From: an uncultured Burkholderiales bacterium
GTDB lineage: Bacteria > Pseudomonadota > Gammaproteobacteria > Burkholderiales > Burkholderiaceae_C
Length of the DNA: 19,550 bases
Direction: 5' to 3'
NCBI GenBank assembly: GCA_903953985.1
Contig: CAJBLW010000451.1
Location: 1-19,550 of the forward strand
A program made the position numbers and the translations under genes. Under the pieces are notes generated by a model. It had not been told where the DNA came from, searched no databases, and saw only the letters and a program-made list of their open reading frames with translations. Below are positions 1 through 7,144 of the stretch, one piece after another; within the stretch, counting starts at the first letter, position 1, and the number at the start of each line of letters is the position of its first letter.

Positions 1-156
1 CATGATGTTGAAGGTGAACAAGATGTCCAGCAGCAAGGGCGGCAGTGGCACCACCAACATCGCCATGATCAACAGGACCAGAACGGGCAAACCCAAACCA
101 GCCAAGTCGTAGCGAGACAGGCTCTGTCGAATCGTTGACAGGGTCAAGGTGTTCAT
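1..156 (-). CDS. flhA: Flagellar export gate protein FlhA, N-terminal fragment cut by the window edge
   Basis: FlhA is the large inner-membrane subunit of the flagellar type III export gate. Only the first 52 codons are in the window; the frame runs open off base 1. Translating the minus strand from the ATG at 154-156 gives a short polar N-terminus followed by a hydrophobic segment of about 25 residues. It contains LPVLVLLIMAMLVVPLPP and then LLLDILFTFNIM, which is the characteristic start of FlhA (the PLPP...LLD.LF..N signature around the first membrane helix). The gene is divergent from fliK, and a strong sigma-54 promoter match lies about 60 bases upstream of the start. The Shine-Dalgarno is weak. 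Identification rests on a short but very typical stretch. Confidence 0.9.
   Translation of the reverse strand, partial: MNTLTLSTIRQSLSRYDLAGLGLPVLVLLIMAMLVVPLPPLLLDILFTFNIM
135..147. promoter_or_regulatory. Inverted repeat TTGAC-N3-GTCAA inside the flhA leader/early coding region (possible activator site)
   Basis: A perfect 5-bp inverted repeat with a 3-bp spacer lies within the first codons of flhA, about +60 to +72 from the start point predicted by the sigma-54 match at 217-233. FleQ of Pseudomonas is known to bind downstream of some sigma-54 flagellar promoters and prefers GTCA/TGAC half-sites. A role here is inference only; the repeat is short and inside a coding region. Confidence 0.2.
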
Positions 157-216
157 GGTCAAAAGGCCGCTGTTTAAGGGGAAATGTCAGGGTTTTTCGG
201 GTTCTCAACACCATCA

Positions 217-233
217 AGCAATCTGTGTGCCAA
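217..233 (-). promoter_or_regulatory. Sigma-54 (RpoN) promoter for flhA
   Basis: Read on the minus strand, the sequence is TTGGCACACAGATTGCT. It matches 12 of the 14 specified positions of the sigma-54 consensus YTGGCACGRNNNTTGCW, with the essential GG (-24) and GC (-12) ten bases apart. The predicted start point is near 206, giving an flhA leader of about 50 bases. This is the best promoter match in the window, and a sigma-54 activator gene lies in the same window. Confidence 0.7.
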
Positions 234-287
234 CCATCCTGACACCCCCGCCTCCCGAAACATGACTTTGAATTGAACGGGCTCAAG

Positions 288-304
288 CTGGTGCGCAACT
301 TGCT
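288..304 (+). promoter_or_regulatory. Sigma-54 (RpoN) promoter for the fliK operon
   Basis: The plus-strand sequence CTGGTGCGCAACTTGCT keeps GG and GC with exactly ten bases between them and a full TTGCT -12 element; mismatches to consensus are confined to the middle of the -24 half and the purine position. The predicted start point is near 315, about 70 bases before the fliK ATG. It lies back to back with the flhA sigma-54 match, so one activator could serve both. Confidence 0.55.
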
Positions 305-385
305 CAACACATAGCCAAGCAAGACGAACGGCAAAGATTGGCCGCCGCCGTTTCAGCCACAGACACCTTTGGAAAAGTTCAAACC

Positions 386-1894
386 ATGACCATCACCCTC
401 AACGAAAACCGCAACCAGGCCATCACAAGCCAAAAAGAAGGTACTTTCGACTACAAATCAGACGCCAGCCACGGCCCTGATGGCCAACGCTTTGGGCAAC
501 TCATGTCAGACATGTTTCAAGCCCAGCACGAAAGCCCTGCCGACATGGCCCAAAAAGAAACACAGTTGGCCGAACACCCTGGGCAGGAAATTGCCGCCCC
601 CTTCGCCCTGGCAGGACAGGCGACTGGGCTCGATGCAACATCCATACCCTTTCAAGCTGTGACCCTGAAAGCCGTCACCCTGGGACCCCATCTGAGTGTG
701 ATCACGCCAGAAACCTCGCCCCCAGACTCACAAAGTCTGGAAGCTTTTGCCCGCGCCCAAGGCCTGGATGAAAAAGCCGTTCATTGGCTTTTTGGCGGGC
801 ATGCAGGCACCCTGCACGCCACAACGACCGCCACCCCGAGCGGCGTCAATGCCGCGACCACGGGCGCAGCCGTCGGGGGAACCGAGAACCTGGGCAACGT
901 CCCAGGCACACAGCCGCAAATTCAACTGACCCTTCAGACCAGCGCCCTCACTGGGCCAGCACTGGCTCCCCCACCGACCGGTGCCGCGACACAACAAGTC
1001 AGCCCCACCACGCAAGGGCAAACCACCGACGCGGCCTCGGGACTGCTTGGCCATGCCATGACCGCGGCACAAGCCCTTGGGGCCATGGCCGACGACTCGG
1101 ATCAGGCACAAAAGCCCACGACAACCACCAGCACCGAAGATGCCCTGCCCCTTCAAATGATGCGCATGCCGCCCACGGCAGCCGTCTGGATGCAACGCAA
1201 CGTCATCCAAAGCGTGCTGCAACAGGCCGAGAGAGCCCAAAAAGAAGCCGATATCAGCCTCAGCGAGCTGGACCTGGGCGCAGACTGGGGTGGCGAAACG
1301 CTAGAACAACTGCTTGGCACCGAAGGTGGCGCCCACAGCACAGGCACCCACGGAACGGCTTACGCCAACTTTGCCTCCCGTTGGGACACACAGACCCACC
1401 ACCGCAGCGACCCCACCAACGCCAGCGGCCCCGCAGCCGACCTACCCGATCCCAACGCACGCAGCGAAAACATCCAGAACTTGGCCGACAAAATGGGCCA
1501 AGCCGTGGGGCAACGCATCTTGTCGGAGATGGAAAGAGGCCAATGGCACCTGAAAATCCAACTGCGCCCCGCCACACTGGGCCACATCGAAATAGAAATG
1601 CGGATGCGAAGCGGCGAATTTGACGCCGTATTCACCGCACCCAACGCCACCACCCGCGATCTGTTGCAAGATGGCATATCCAAACTCAGGGAAACACTGA
1701 GCCAAATGGGCATGGATGTTGCTAACATCCATGTAGGTGGTGGTCAGACGGGCCAAAGTGGCGGAGACCCGACACCTGGTTTTTCCAAGGGCACGCCCAC
1801 GCAGGCCAAGGAAAGCGACCAGGAAACCACCCCCGAAATAGCCCGAGCACCGCGCGTCAAGGACCCCAATGATGGTCTGGACGTTTTGGTCTGA
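386..1894 (+). CDS. fliK: Flagellar hook-length control protein FliK
   Basis: FliK is the secreted molecular ruler that measures hook length and triggers the FlhB export switch. The protein is about 502 residues. The first two-thirds is low-complexity, rich in Thr, Gln, Ala and Pro, as usual for the ruler part. A conserved FliK C-terminal domain follows at roughly residues 365-455, with IQLRPATLGHIEIEMRM, the L.P..LG.IE pattern of the Flg_hook family, and then a Gly-rich tail. I chose the ATG at 386 because it has GGAAAAG eight bases upstream. The frame is open to a TTG at 338, which would add 16 residues with no good ribosome site. It is the first gene of the fli operon, 23 bases before fliL, downstream of a sigma-54 promoter match. 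A second FliK-like protein is encoded at 18040-19158. Confidence 0.9.
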   Translation: MTITLNENRNQAITSQKEGTFDYKSDASHGPDGQRFGQLMSDMFQAQHESPADMAQKETQLAEHPGQEIAAPFALAGQATGLDATSIPFQAVTLKAVTLGPHLSVITPETSPPDSQSLEAFARAQGLDEKAVHWLFGGHAGTLHATTTATPSGVNAATTGAAVGGTENLGNVPGTQPQIQLTLQTSALTGPALAPPPTGAATQQVSPTTQGQTTDAASGLLGHAMTAAQALGAMADDSDQAQKPTTTTSTEDALPLQMMRMPPTAAVWMQRNVIQSVLQQAERAQKEADISLSELDLGADWGGETLEQLLGTEGGAHSTGTHGTAYANFASRWDTQTHHRSDPTNASGPAADLPDPNARSENIQNLADKMGQAVGQRILSEMERGQWHLKIQLRPATLGHIEIEMRMRSGEFDAVFTAPNATTRDLLQDGISKLRETLSQMGMDVANIHVGGGQTGQSGGDPTPGFSKGTPTQAKESDQETTPEIARAPRVKDPNDGLDVLV

Positions 1895-1917
1895 CAGCCA
1901 ACCAACGAGGACGTACC

Positions 1918-2496
1918 ATGGCAGATGAAGAAACCGAAGTCGAAGTCAAAAAGAAATCACCACTGGTCAAGATCATCCTGATCGCTGTCGTGGCCATCTT
2001 GGTCTTGGCAGGCACCGTGGTGGGCACCCTGTTTGTCACGGGCTTTTTTGACAAAAAAGACACCTCCGCAGCCGAAGCTCAGCTGAAGGCGCTGGAACAA
2101 GAAGCCTCAGGGGCCAAAAATGCTGCCAGCGAAGCGCAGCCCAAAAAAGTCACCAAAGACTCCCCCGAGCTGACCCGTTTCGAAAACTATTACATGGAAC
2201 TCGAAAAAGACCTGGTGGCCAACCTGACCAACTCCCGCAAAGTGATTCAGGTCAAGCTGGCCATCATGACCCACTACGACGAGCGCGTCTTCAAAAATGT
2301 CAAAAAGCATGAGTTTGCATTGCGCTCGACGGCACTCGACGTGATGCGCCTGACCGTGGACGCCGATCTAAGCCAACCTGATTTCCGCAAAAAAATGGCC
2401 GAAAAAATCCGCCTTGAACTCAACGCCGTGCTGGAAAAATACGAAGACTTTGGCGGCATCGAAGAAGTTTTTTTCACCAGCTTTGTGGTCCAGTAA
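1918..2496 (+). CDS. fliL: Flagellar basal body-associated protein FliL
   Basis: FliL is a single-pass inner-membrane protein that surrounds the MotAB stator and supports torque generation. The 192-residue protein has a charged cytoplasmic N-terminus, one transmembrane helix at about residues 18-43, a Lys/Ala/Glu-rich linker, and a periplasmic FliL domain. That domain contains the YYMELEKDLVANL strand region, the RVIQVKLAIMT-like strand (here KVIQVKLAIMTHYDERV), and the typical C-terminal ending EEVFFTSFVVQ. A GAGG ribosome site precedes the ATG. Position between fliK and fliM is the standard order. Confidence 0.95.
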   Translation: MADEETEVEVKKKSPLVKIILIAVVAILVLAGTVVGTLFVTGFFDKKDTSAAEAQLKALEQEASGAKNAASEAQPKKVTKDSPELTRFENYYMELEKDLVANLTNSRKVIQVKLAIMTHYDERVFKNVKKHEFALRSTALDVMRLTVDADLSQPDFRKKMAEKIRLELNAVLEKYEDFGGIEEVFFTSFVVQ

Positions 2497-2517
2497 ATCC
2501 GATCCGACCGAATAACC

Positions 2518-3516
2518 ATGGCTGACTCCCAATCTCTTTTGTCCAGTGAAGAACTGGCCGCTTTGTCGGCCAGCTTGAGCGACGACAGCACCAGCACATC
2601 ACTAGGCTACAACCTGGATGTGCAGGTGCGCAAACACGACCTGGCCGCTGAAGACAGCAGCCTGGGCGTCAACGTTGCATCGCTGGACATGATCAACGAG
2701 CGCTTCATCCGGTTGTTCAGACTGGGCATGCTCGAAGTGCTGCGCACCAGCCCACGCATGAACCCCACGCGCACACAGATCATGCGCTTTGGTGACTACC
2801 TCAAAGACCTCAAATCACCCTTGTCTGTCAACATCGTGCGCATGAGCCCCCTGCGCGGCTACGCTATGGTCGTCATCGAGCCTACCGTGGTGTTCAGCTC
2901 ACTCGACAGTTTTTTTGGCGGCTTTGGCCGCGGTGTTGGCCAACTGCCCCCCGGCAGGCTGTTTACCCCCACCGAAACCCGGATCATCAAAATCATCCTG
3001 CAGGTCTTCTTTCGCTCGTTCAAAGAAGCCTGGTCCCCGCTGACCCCGGTTGACTTCGAGCACATCAGCTCCGAAATCAACCCCCAGTTCGCTCAAATCG
3101 TTGATGAAAACGACCTGGTCATACTCAACCGCTTTGAATCCGAAGCCACCTCACAAGGCTCAGGCTTTGTGGACATGGTCATCCCCTACGTGGCCCTCAA
3201 GCCCGTGCGAGACCTGCTGCGAAGCCGCGTGCAAACCGGCGACGGCAACGAAGATTCCGACAAAATTTGGCGCGCCCAACTGAACGACGCAGTGCACGAT
3301 GCAGAGCTGGAAATGCACATCCATCTGGGCAAACTCAGCTTGTCCTTGCAGCAACTGCAAACCATGCAACCAGGGGACATCCTGCCTTTCAAAAAATCCG
3401 ATTTCGCCCGCGTCATGATCCAAGACATGCCCGTGTACGACGTCGAAGTCGGCGCCATGGGTGGCCAAGTGGCGATCAAGATCGTCAACGCCATCAGCCC
3501 CAACGTCCCCGCCTAA
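2518..3516 (+). CDS. fliM: Flagellar motor switch protein FliM
   Basis: FliM is the middle C-ring protein that receives phospho-CheY and sets rotation direction. The 332-residue length is normal. LLSSEELAALS at residues 7-17 matches the N-terminal CheY-binding peptide (LSQ.EIDALL in other species), though it ends in Ser where the second Leu normally sits. The central domain has LDMINERFIRLFR and the loop FFGGFGRG (132-139), which corresponds to the GGxG FliG-contact region. The C-terminal part (about 255-330) is the SpoA/FliN-like domain. It lies 21 bases after fliL and 20 bases before fliN. The ribosome site is weak, suggesting translation partly dependent on fliL. Confidence 0.96.
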   Translation: MADSQSLLSSEELAALSASLSDDSTSTSLGYNLDVQVRKHDLAAEDSSLGVNVASLDMINERFIRLFRLGMLEVLRTSPRMNPTRTQIMRFGDYLKDLKSPLSVNIVRMSPLRGYAMVVIEPTVVFSSLDSFFGGFGRGVGQLPPGRLFTPTETRIIKIILQVFFRSFKEAWSPLTPVDFEHISSEINPQFAQIVDENDLVILNRFESEATSQGSGFVDMVIPYVALKPVRDLLRSRVQTGDGNEDSDKIWRAQLNDAVHDAELEMHIHLGKLSLSLQQLQTMQPGDILPFKKSDFARVMIQDMPVYDVEVGAMGGQVAIKIVNAISPNVPA

Positions 3517-3536
3517 CACCACAAAAAGGAACGCCC

Positions 3537-3845
3537 ATGAGCGAATTGACTCCAACCGAAGCCCCGAACGAAGCCACCGACAAGGGCCACATCAACACCG
3601 ACGTGTTGCAAAACATCCCGGTCACGCTCTCCATTGAAGTGGGCCGTGCCCAGATCAAAATCCGTGACCTCATGCGGCTGACCCAAGGCAGCGTGGTCGA
3701 ACTCGACCGCATTGCAGGCGAACCCCTTGACCTGCTGGTCAACAACACCGTGGTCGCTCAAGGTGAAGTCGTGTTGGTCAACGACCGCTATGGCATCCGA
3801 CTGACCCGCGTGGTGCCCGCCTCCGAGCGGCTGGACAACCTCTAA
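3537..3845 (+). CDS. fliN: Flagellar motor switch protein FliN
   Basis: FliN forms the base of the C-ring and docks the export ATPase complex. The protein is 102 residues: a short acidic leader of about 25 residues and one SpoA domain. VLQNIPVTLSIEVGRAQIKI, LTQGSVVELDRIAGEPLDLLVNN and EVVLVNDRYGIRLTRVV are diagnostic FliN segments. The ATG at 3537 has AAGGA seven bases upstream. The open frame extends back through fliM to 3267, but that part is only fliM in another frame. Confidence 0.96.
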   Translation: MSELTPTEAPNEATDKGHINTDVLQNIPVTLSIEVGRAQIKIRDLMRLTQGSVVELDRIAGEPLDLLVNNTVVAQGEVVLVNDRYGIRLTRVVPASERLDNL

Positions 3846-3853
3846 AGCCTGAC

Positions 3854-4165
3854 ATGAACACCGGGTGGACCTTCTCTGACTGGCTGCAATACGCGTTCAG
3901 CTTCGCGCTGGTCATCGGCTTGCTGCTGGCCGTGCTGTGGGGCCTTCGAAAAATGCAAAGCGGCGCCAGTTTTCTGCGCAAAAACTCACAACGTCTGCAA
4001 ACGATTGAGAGCCTGTCCGTCGGCCCGCGACAAAAAATTCTTCTCATCCAGGTCGACGGCCAGGACGTTCTGGTCGGCGTGACGGCCCATCAAATGACCG
4101 CCCTGTCCCCCTGGCCCGTGCAGGCGCCTGCTCCCGCTGCCCCCCTAGAAACCCCCACGTCATGA
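3854..4165 (+). CDS. fliO: Flagellar export assembly protein FliO
   Basis: FliO is a small membrane protein that helps the FliP ring assemble in the export gate. The 103-residue protein has one membrane helix at about residues 12-30 (FSFALVIGLLLAVLWGL). A cytoplasmic domain follows with the family features ERLSVGPRQKI(L/V)LI-like (here IESLSVGPRQKILLIQVDGQDVLVGVT), then a Pro/Ala tail. It starts 9 bases after fliN and its stop overlaps the fliP start by four bases (ATGA). FliO is poorly conserved, but context and the VGPRQK...LVGVT pattern make the call firm. Confidence 0.93.
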   Translation: MNTGWTFSDWLQYAFSFALVIGLLLAVLWGLRKMQSGASFLRKNSQRLQTIESLSVGPRQKILLIQVDGQDVLVGVTAHQMTALSPWPVQAPAPAAPLETPTS

Positions 4166-4914
4166 AGCGCCACCTCACCCTTGGGCTGATTTTCACCCTT
4201 GTACTCAGCCTCTTGCCCCTGTTGGCGCAAGCGGCCCCTGACATGCCCGCCATCACCGCCACCAATACGGCCAAGGGCACCCAGTACAGCCTGACGCTGC
4301 AGCTGCTGGCGCTCATGACCACGCTGTCGGTGCTGCCCTCGGTCTTGCTCATGATGACCGCCTTCGTGCGCATCGTGATCGTCATGTCCCTGCTGCGCCA
4401 AGCCCTGGGGACAGGCCAGACCCCCCCTAACATGGTCATTGTTGGGCTGTCGCTGTTCCTCACCCTGTTCGTGATGACCCCGGTGCTCACCGATGTGTAC
4501 CAAAATGCGCTGCTGCCTTACATGAACCAGGGCCTGAGCTTTGACAAAGCCCTTGCCGCTGCCGAAAAACCCATCCGCGCCTTCATGCTGCTTCAAACCC
4601 GTGAAGACGACATCGCCATGTTCATGGACATCGCGCGCAACACCAACTTCACCAGCCCGCAAGACGTGCCCTTCACCACCTTGGTGCCCGCCTTCTTAAC
4701 CTCCGAACTCAAAAGCGCCTTCACCATCGGCTTTTTGATCTACATCCCCTTTGTCGTCATCGACCTCATCGTCGCCAGTGTCCTCATGTCCATGGGCATG
4801 ATGATGCTCTCGCCCATGATGATCTCGATGCCCTTCAAACTCATGCTGTTCGTGCTGGTGGACGGCTGGAGTCTGATCATGGGCTCATTGGCTGGCAGCT
4901 TTGCCATGCCCTAA
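4162..4914 (+). CDS. fliP: Flagellar export gate protein FliP
   Basis: FliP is the main subunit of the FliPQR core that forms the export channel. The 250-residue protein begins with a cleavable signal peptide (about residues 1-25, ending LLAQA-AP), usual for FliP. Conserved helices follow: MMTAFVRIVIVMSLLRQALG, then NMVIVGLSLFLTLFVM, then TSELKSAFTIGFLIYIPFVV leading to a Met-rich MGMMMLSP segment. The last two are near-invariant in FliP. The start codon overlaps the fliO stop, indicating coupling. Confidence 0.98.
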   Translation: MKRHLTLGLIFTLVLSLLPLLAQAAPDMPAITATNTAKGTQYSLTLQLLALMTTLSVLPSVLLMMTAFVRIVIVMSLLRQALGTGQTPPNMVIVGLSLFLTLFVMTPVLTDVYQNALLPYMNQGLSFDKALAAAEKPIRAFMLLQTREDDIAMFMDIARNTNFTSPQDVPFTTLVPAFLTSELKSAFTIGFLIYIPFVVIDLIVASVLMSMGMMMLSPMMISMPFKLMLFVLVDGWSLIMGSLAGSFAMP

Positions 4915-4925
4915 AGGACATCGCC

Positions 4926-5195
4926 ATGGACACCGCCACCGTCATCGACCTGGGTCGCCAAGCCCTTTGGACCATCGCCTTGGTCAGCGCCCCGCTGCTG
5001 CTGGTGGCTCTGGCCGTCGGCTTGTTCATCGGCATCATCCAGGCCGCCACCTCCATCAACGAAATGACACTCAGCTTTATCCCCAAGCTGATTGCCATGG
5101 CCCTGGCCTTGTTGCTGTTTGGCAGCTGGATGCTGGTCACACTGGTCGACTTCACGCGCAGCATTTTCGAGCGCATCCCGACCCTGTTCGTCTGA
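4926..5195 (+). CDS. fliQ: Flagellar export gate protein FliQ
   Basis: FliQ is the small two-helix subunit that wraps the FliPR core. The 89-residue length is standard. The sequence shows two hydrophobic helices joined by the conserved loop IGIIQAATSINEMTLSFIPK and ends in the usual SIFERIPTLF. AAAGGA precedes the ATG. It lies 11 bases after fliP and 19 bases before fliR. Confidence 0.98.
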   Translation: MDTATVIDLGRQALWTIALVSAPLLLVALAVGLFIGIIQAATSINEMTLSFIPKLIAMALALLLFGSWMLVTLVDFTRSIFERIPTLFV

Positions 5196-5214
5196 ACCGC
5201 CCGCAGGTCAACTC

Positions 5215-5991
5215 ATGAACTTCCTGGCCGCCGATGTCGTCGAAAGGTTTTACACCTTTTTGTGGCCCATGCTGCGCATCTCGGCCCTCATGATCACCGC
5301 GCCCATTTTCTCGCTCAGCGCCTTCAACACCCGCCTGCGCATCCTAGTGGCGCTGGTGCTGGCCTGGCTGGTCTACCCCCTGTACACCTGGCCCGTGATC
5401 GACCCCACCAGCGCCCAAGGCCTGGTCGAAGTCTTCAACCAAATCATGATCGGCGCCACCATGGGCCTGATCCTGCAAATCGTGGTTGCAGCCGTGGTGG
5501 TGGCAGGCCAAAGCATTGCCGCCGCCATGGGCCTGTCCATGGCCAACATGATCGACCCCAACATGGGCACCGTGCCCGTGATCTCGCAGCTGCTCATCGT
5601 CATGTCCACCCTCATCTTTGTAGGTTTTGGGGGCCATGCCATCTTGCTGGGACTGATCCTTGAATCCTTCAACAGCCTGCCCATTGGCACCAACATCCTC
5701 AACCAAGCCGTCTACGGCCGGGTTCTGCAATGGAGTTCCATGATGTTTTTGGGCGCCGTGCTCATGGCACTGCCCGTCATGGTCTCGCTGCTCTTCATCA
5801 ACGTCGGCTTGGGCATCGTCACACGCGCCGCACCCAGCCTCAACATTTTTGCCGTGGGCTTTCCCGCCATGATCATGGCGGGCCTGGTCATCCTGATCAT
5901 CTCGCTCGAAAGCATTGGCGGGCGCATCGAGTGGCTATGGGTACAAGGCTTTTCGCTGGTTCGTGACGTCATAGGAGCGCCCCGTGTCTGA
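5215..5991 (+). CDS. fliR: Flagellar export gate protein FliR
   Basis: FliR is the single-copy subunit that completes the FliPQR export core. The 258-residue protein is a string of hydrophobic helices with typical FliR landmarks: FLWPMLRISALMITAPIFS near the start, IGATMGLILQIVVAAVVVAG, MGLSMANMIDPNMGT, and the C-terminal GLGIVTRAAPSLNIFAVGFP. The ATG at 5215 has CAGG nearby; the frame runs back to 5092 only as a shadow of fliQ. Its end overlaps the GTG start of flhB by eight bases. Confidence 0.97.
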   Translation: MNFLAADVVERFYTFLWPMLRISALMITAPIFSLSAFNTRLRILVALVLAWLVYPLYTWPVIDPTSAQGLVEVFNQIMIGATMGLILQIVVAAVVVAGQSIAAAMGLSMANMIDPNMGTVPVISQLLIVMSTLIFVGFGGHAILLGLILESFNSLPIGTNILNQAVYGRVLQWSSMMFLGAVLMALPVMVSLLFINVGLGIVTRAAPSLNIFAVGFPAMIMAGLVILIISLESIGGRIEWLWVQGFSLVRDVIGAPRV

Positions 5992-7144
5992 TAGCGCACA
6001 AGACAAAACCGAAGACCCGACGGCGCAAAAGCTCAAAAAAGCGCGCGACGATGGCCAAGTCGCTCGCTCCATGGAACTGCCTGCCGCCGTCATCGTCATT
6101 GGCTCCATTGCCATGCTCATGGTCACGGGCAGCTGGGTCATCACCCGGCTCTCCGCCGTGTTCGCGCAAGGCTTCGTGTTCGACCGCCAGCTGATCGAAA
6201 AACCCCTGCTTCTGCCCGCCCACTTTGGCGAGCACTTGCTGGCTGCCTTCGTGCTCGTGATGCCCGTCATCCTTTTCACCATGGTGGCTGCCGTCATCGC
6301 TTCGGGCCTCACCGGGGGCTACCTGTTCTCCCTGGGTGCCGTCATGCCCAAGGGCTCCAAGCTCAACCTCATCAGCGGGCTCCAGCGCATCTTTGGCACC
6401 CACGCCCTGGTCGAACTGGGCAAAGCCATCCTCAAATTCGTGCTGGTCTCGACCGTTCTGTGGTGGTCGCTCATGGCCAACATGGACTCGCTGGTTCAAA
6501 TTGGCCAAATGGGGCTGGAGCCCGCCCTGGACGCGGCAGGCAAGATGATCCTCCAATCGGGCCTGTGGGTGTCTCTGAGCCTGGCCGTCATCGCCTTGAT
6601 CGACGTGCCCTGGCAAAAGCACAGCTTCACCAAACGCATGCGCATGAGCAAGCAAGAGGTCAAAGACGAATACAAGCAAATGGAAGGCAGCCCCGAGGTC
6701 AAGGCGCAGATCCGCAGGCGTCAACGCGAAATGGCCAACTCGCGCATGATGGACCGCATCAAAGACGCTGACGTCGTGATCACCAACCCCGAACACTTCG
6801 CCGTGGCCCTCGAGTACGACCCCACTGGCGACGGTGCGCCCATCATGGTGGCCAAAGGCTCTGATCACATGGCCGCCCTGATTCGCGCCGAAGCCAAAAA
6901 CCACGGCATCCACATTTTTGAAGCCGCTCCACTGGCCCGTGCCATCTACTTCACTACCGAAGTCGAGCGCCAAGTGCCTGAAGACCTTTACCACGCAGTC
7001 GCCCAAGTCATCGCTTACGTCTTCAGCCTCGAAGCGGCCTCGCCCATGAATCCGCCTCGTCCCAAACCCCAAGTGAAAGTGCCCCCCAGCATGCAATTCA
7101 GTCCTGACGGCAAGAAAGCCCAAGCCCAAGGAGCCGCCGCATGA
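5984..7144 (+). CDS. flhB: Flagellar export switch protein FlhB with an NPEH cleavage motif
   Basis: FlhB is the gate protein that changes export specificity from hook to filament substrates after cleaving itself. The 386-residue protein starts at a GTG preceded by TAGGAG. It has the usual N-terminus (DKTEDPTAQKLKKARDDGQV), four membrane helices to about residue 215, a charged linker with KDEYKQMEGSPEVKAQIRRRQ, and a complete cytoplasmic switch domain ending in VAQVIAYVFSL. The autocleavage motif is N268-P269-E270-H271 instead of the classical NPTH; the cleaving Asn and the Pro are kept. The stop overlaps the next gene by four bases (ATGA), tying the unknown protein at 7141 to FlhB translation. 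Confidence 0.97.
   Translation: MSDSAQDKTEDPTAQKLKKARDDGQVARSMELPAAVIVIGSIAMLMVTGSWVITRLSAVFAQGFVFDRQLIEKPLLLPAHFGEHLLAAFVLVMPVILFTMVAAVIASGLTGGYLFSLGAVMPKGSKLNLISGLQRIFGTHALVELGKAILKFVLVSTVLWWSLMANMDSLVQIGQMGLEPALDAAGKMILQSGLWVSLSLAVIALIDVPWQKHSFTKRMRMSKQEVKDEYKQMEGSPEVKAQIRRRQREMANSRMMDRIKDADVVITNPEHFAVALEYDPTGDGAPIMVAKGSDHMAALIRAEAKNHGIHIFEAAPLARAIYFTTEVERQVPEDLYHAVAQVIAYVFSLEAASPMNPPRPKPQVKVPPSMQFSPDGKKAQAQGAAA

Noticed and set aside
502..514. Perfect palindrome CATGTCAGACATG as an operator
   Set aside because: It is within the fliK coding frame far from the predicted start point and short enough to be chance.
784..1623. 279-codon plus-strand frame inside fliK
   Set aside because: Arg/Pro/His-rich out-of-frame translation; fliK frame carries the conserved domain.
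1789..1802. GG-N10-GC spacing upstream of fliL as a sigma-54 promoter
   Set aside because: Only the two dinucleotides match; the flanking TGGCAC and TTGC parts are absent and it lies in fliK coding sequence.
5969..7129. 386-codon open frame on the minus strand opposite flhB
   Set aside because: It mirrors flhB; the His/Gly/Asp-rich translation is typical of antisense frames in GC-rich genes, and flhB is unambiguous.
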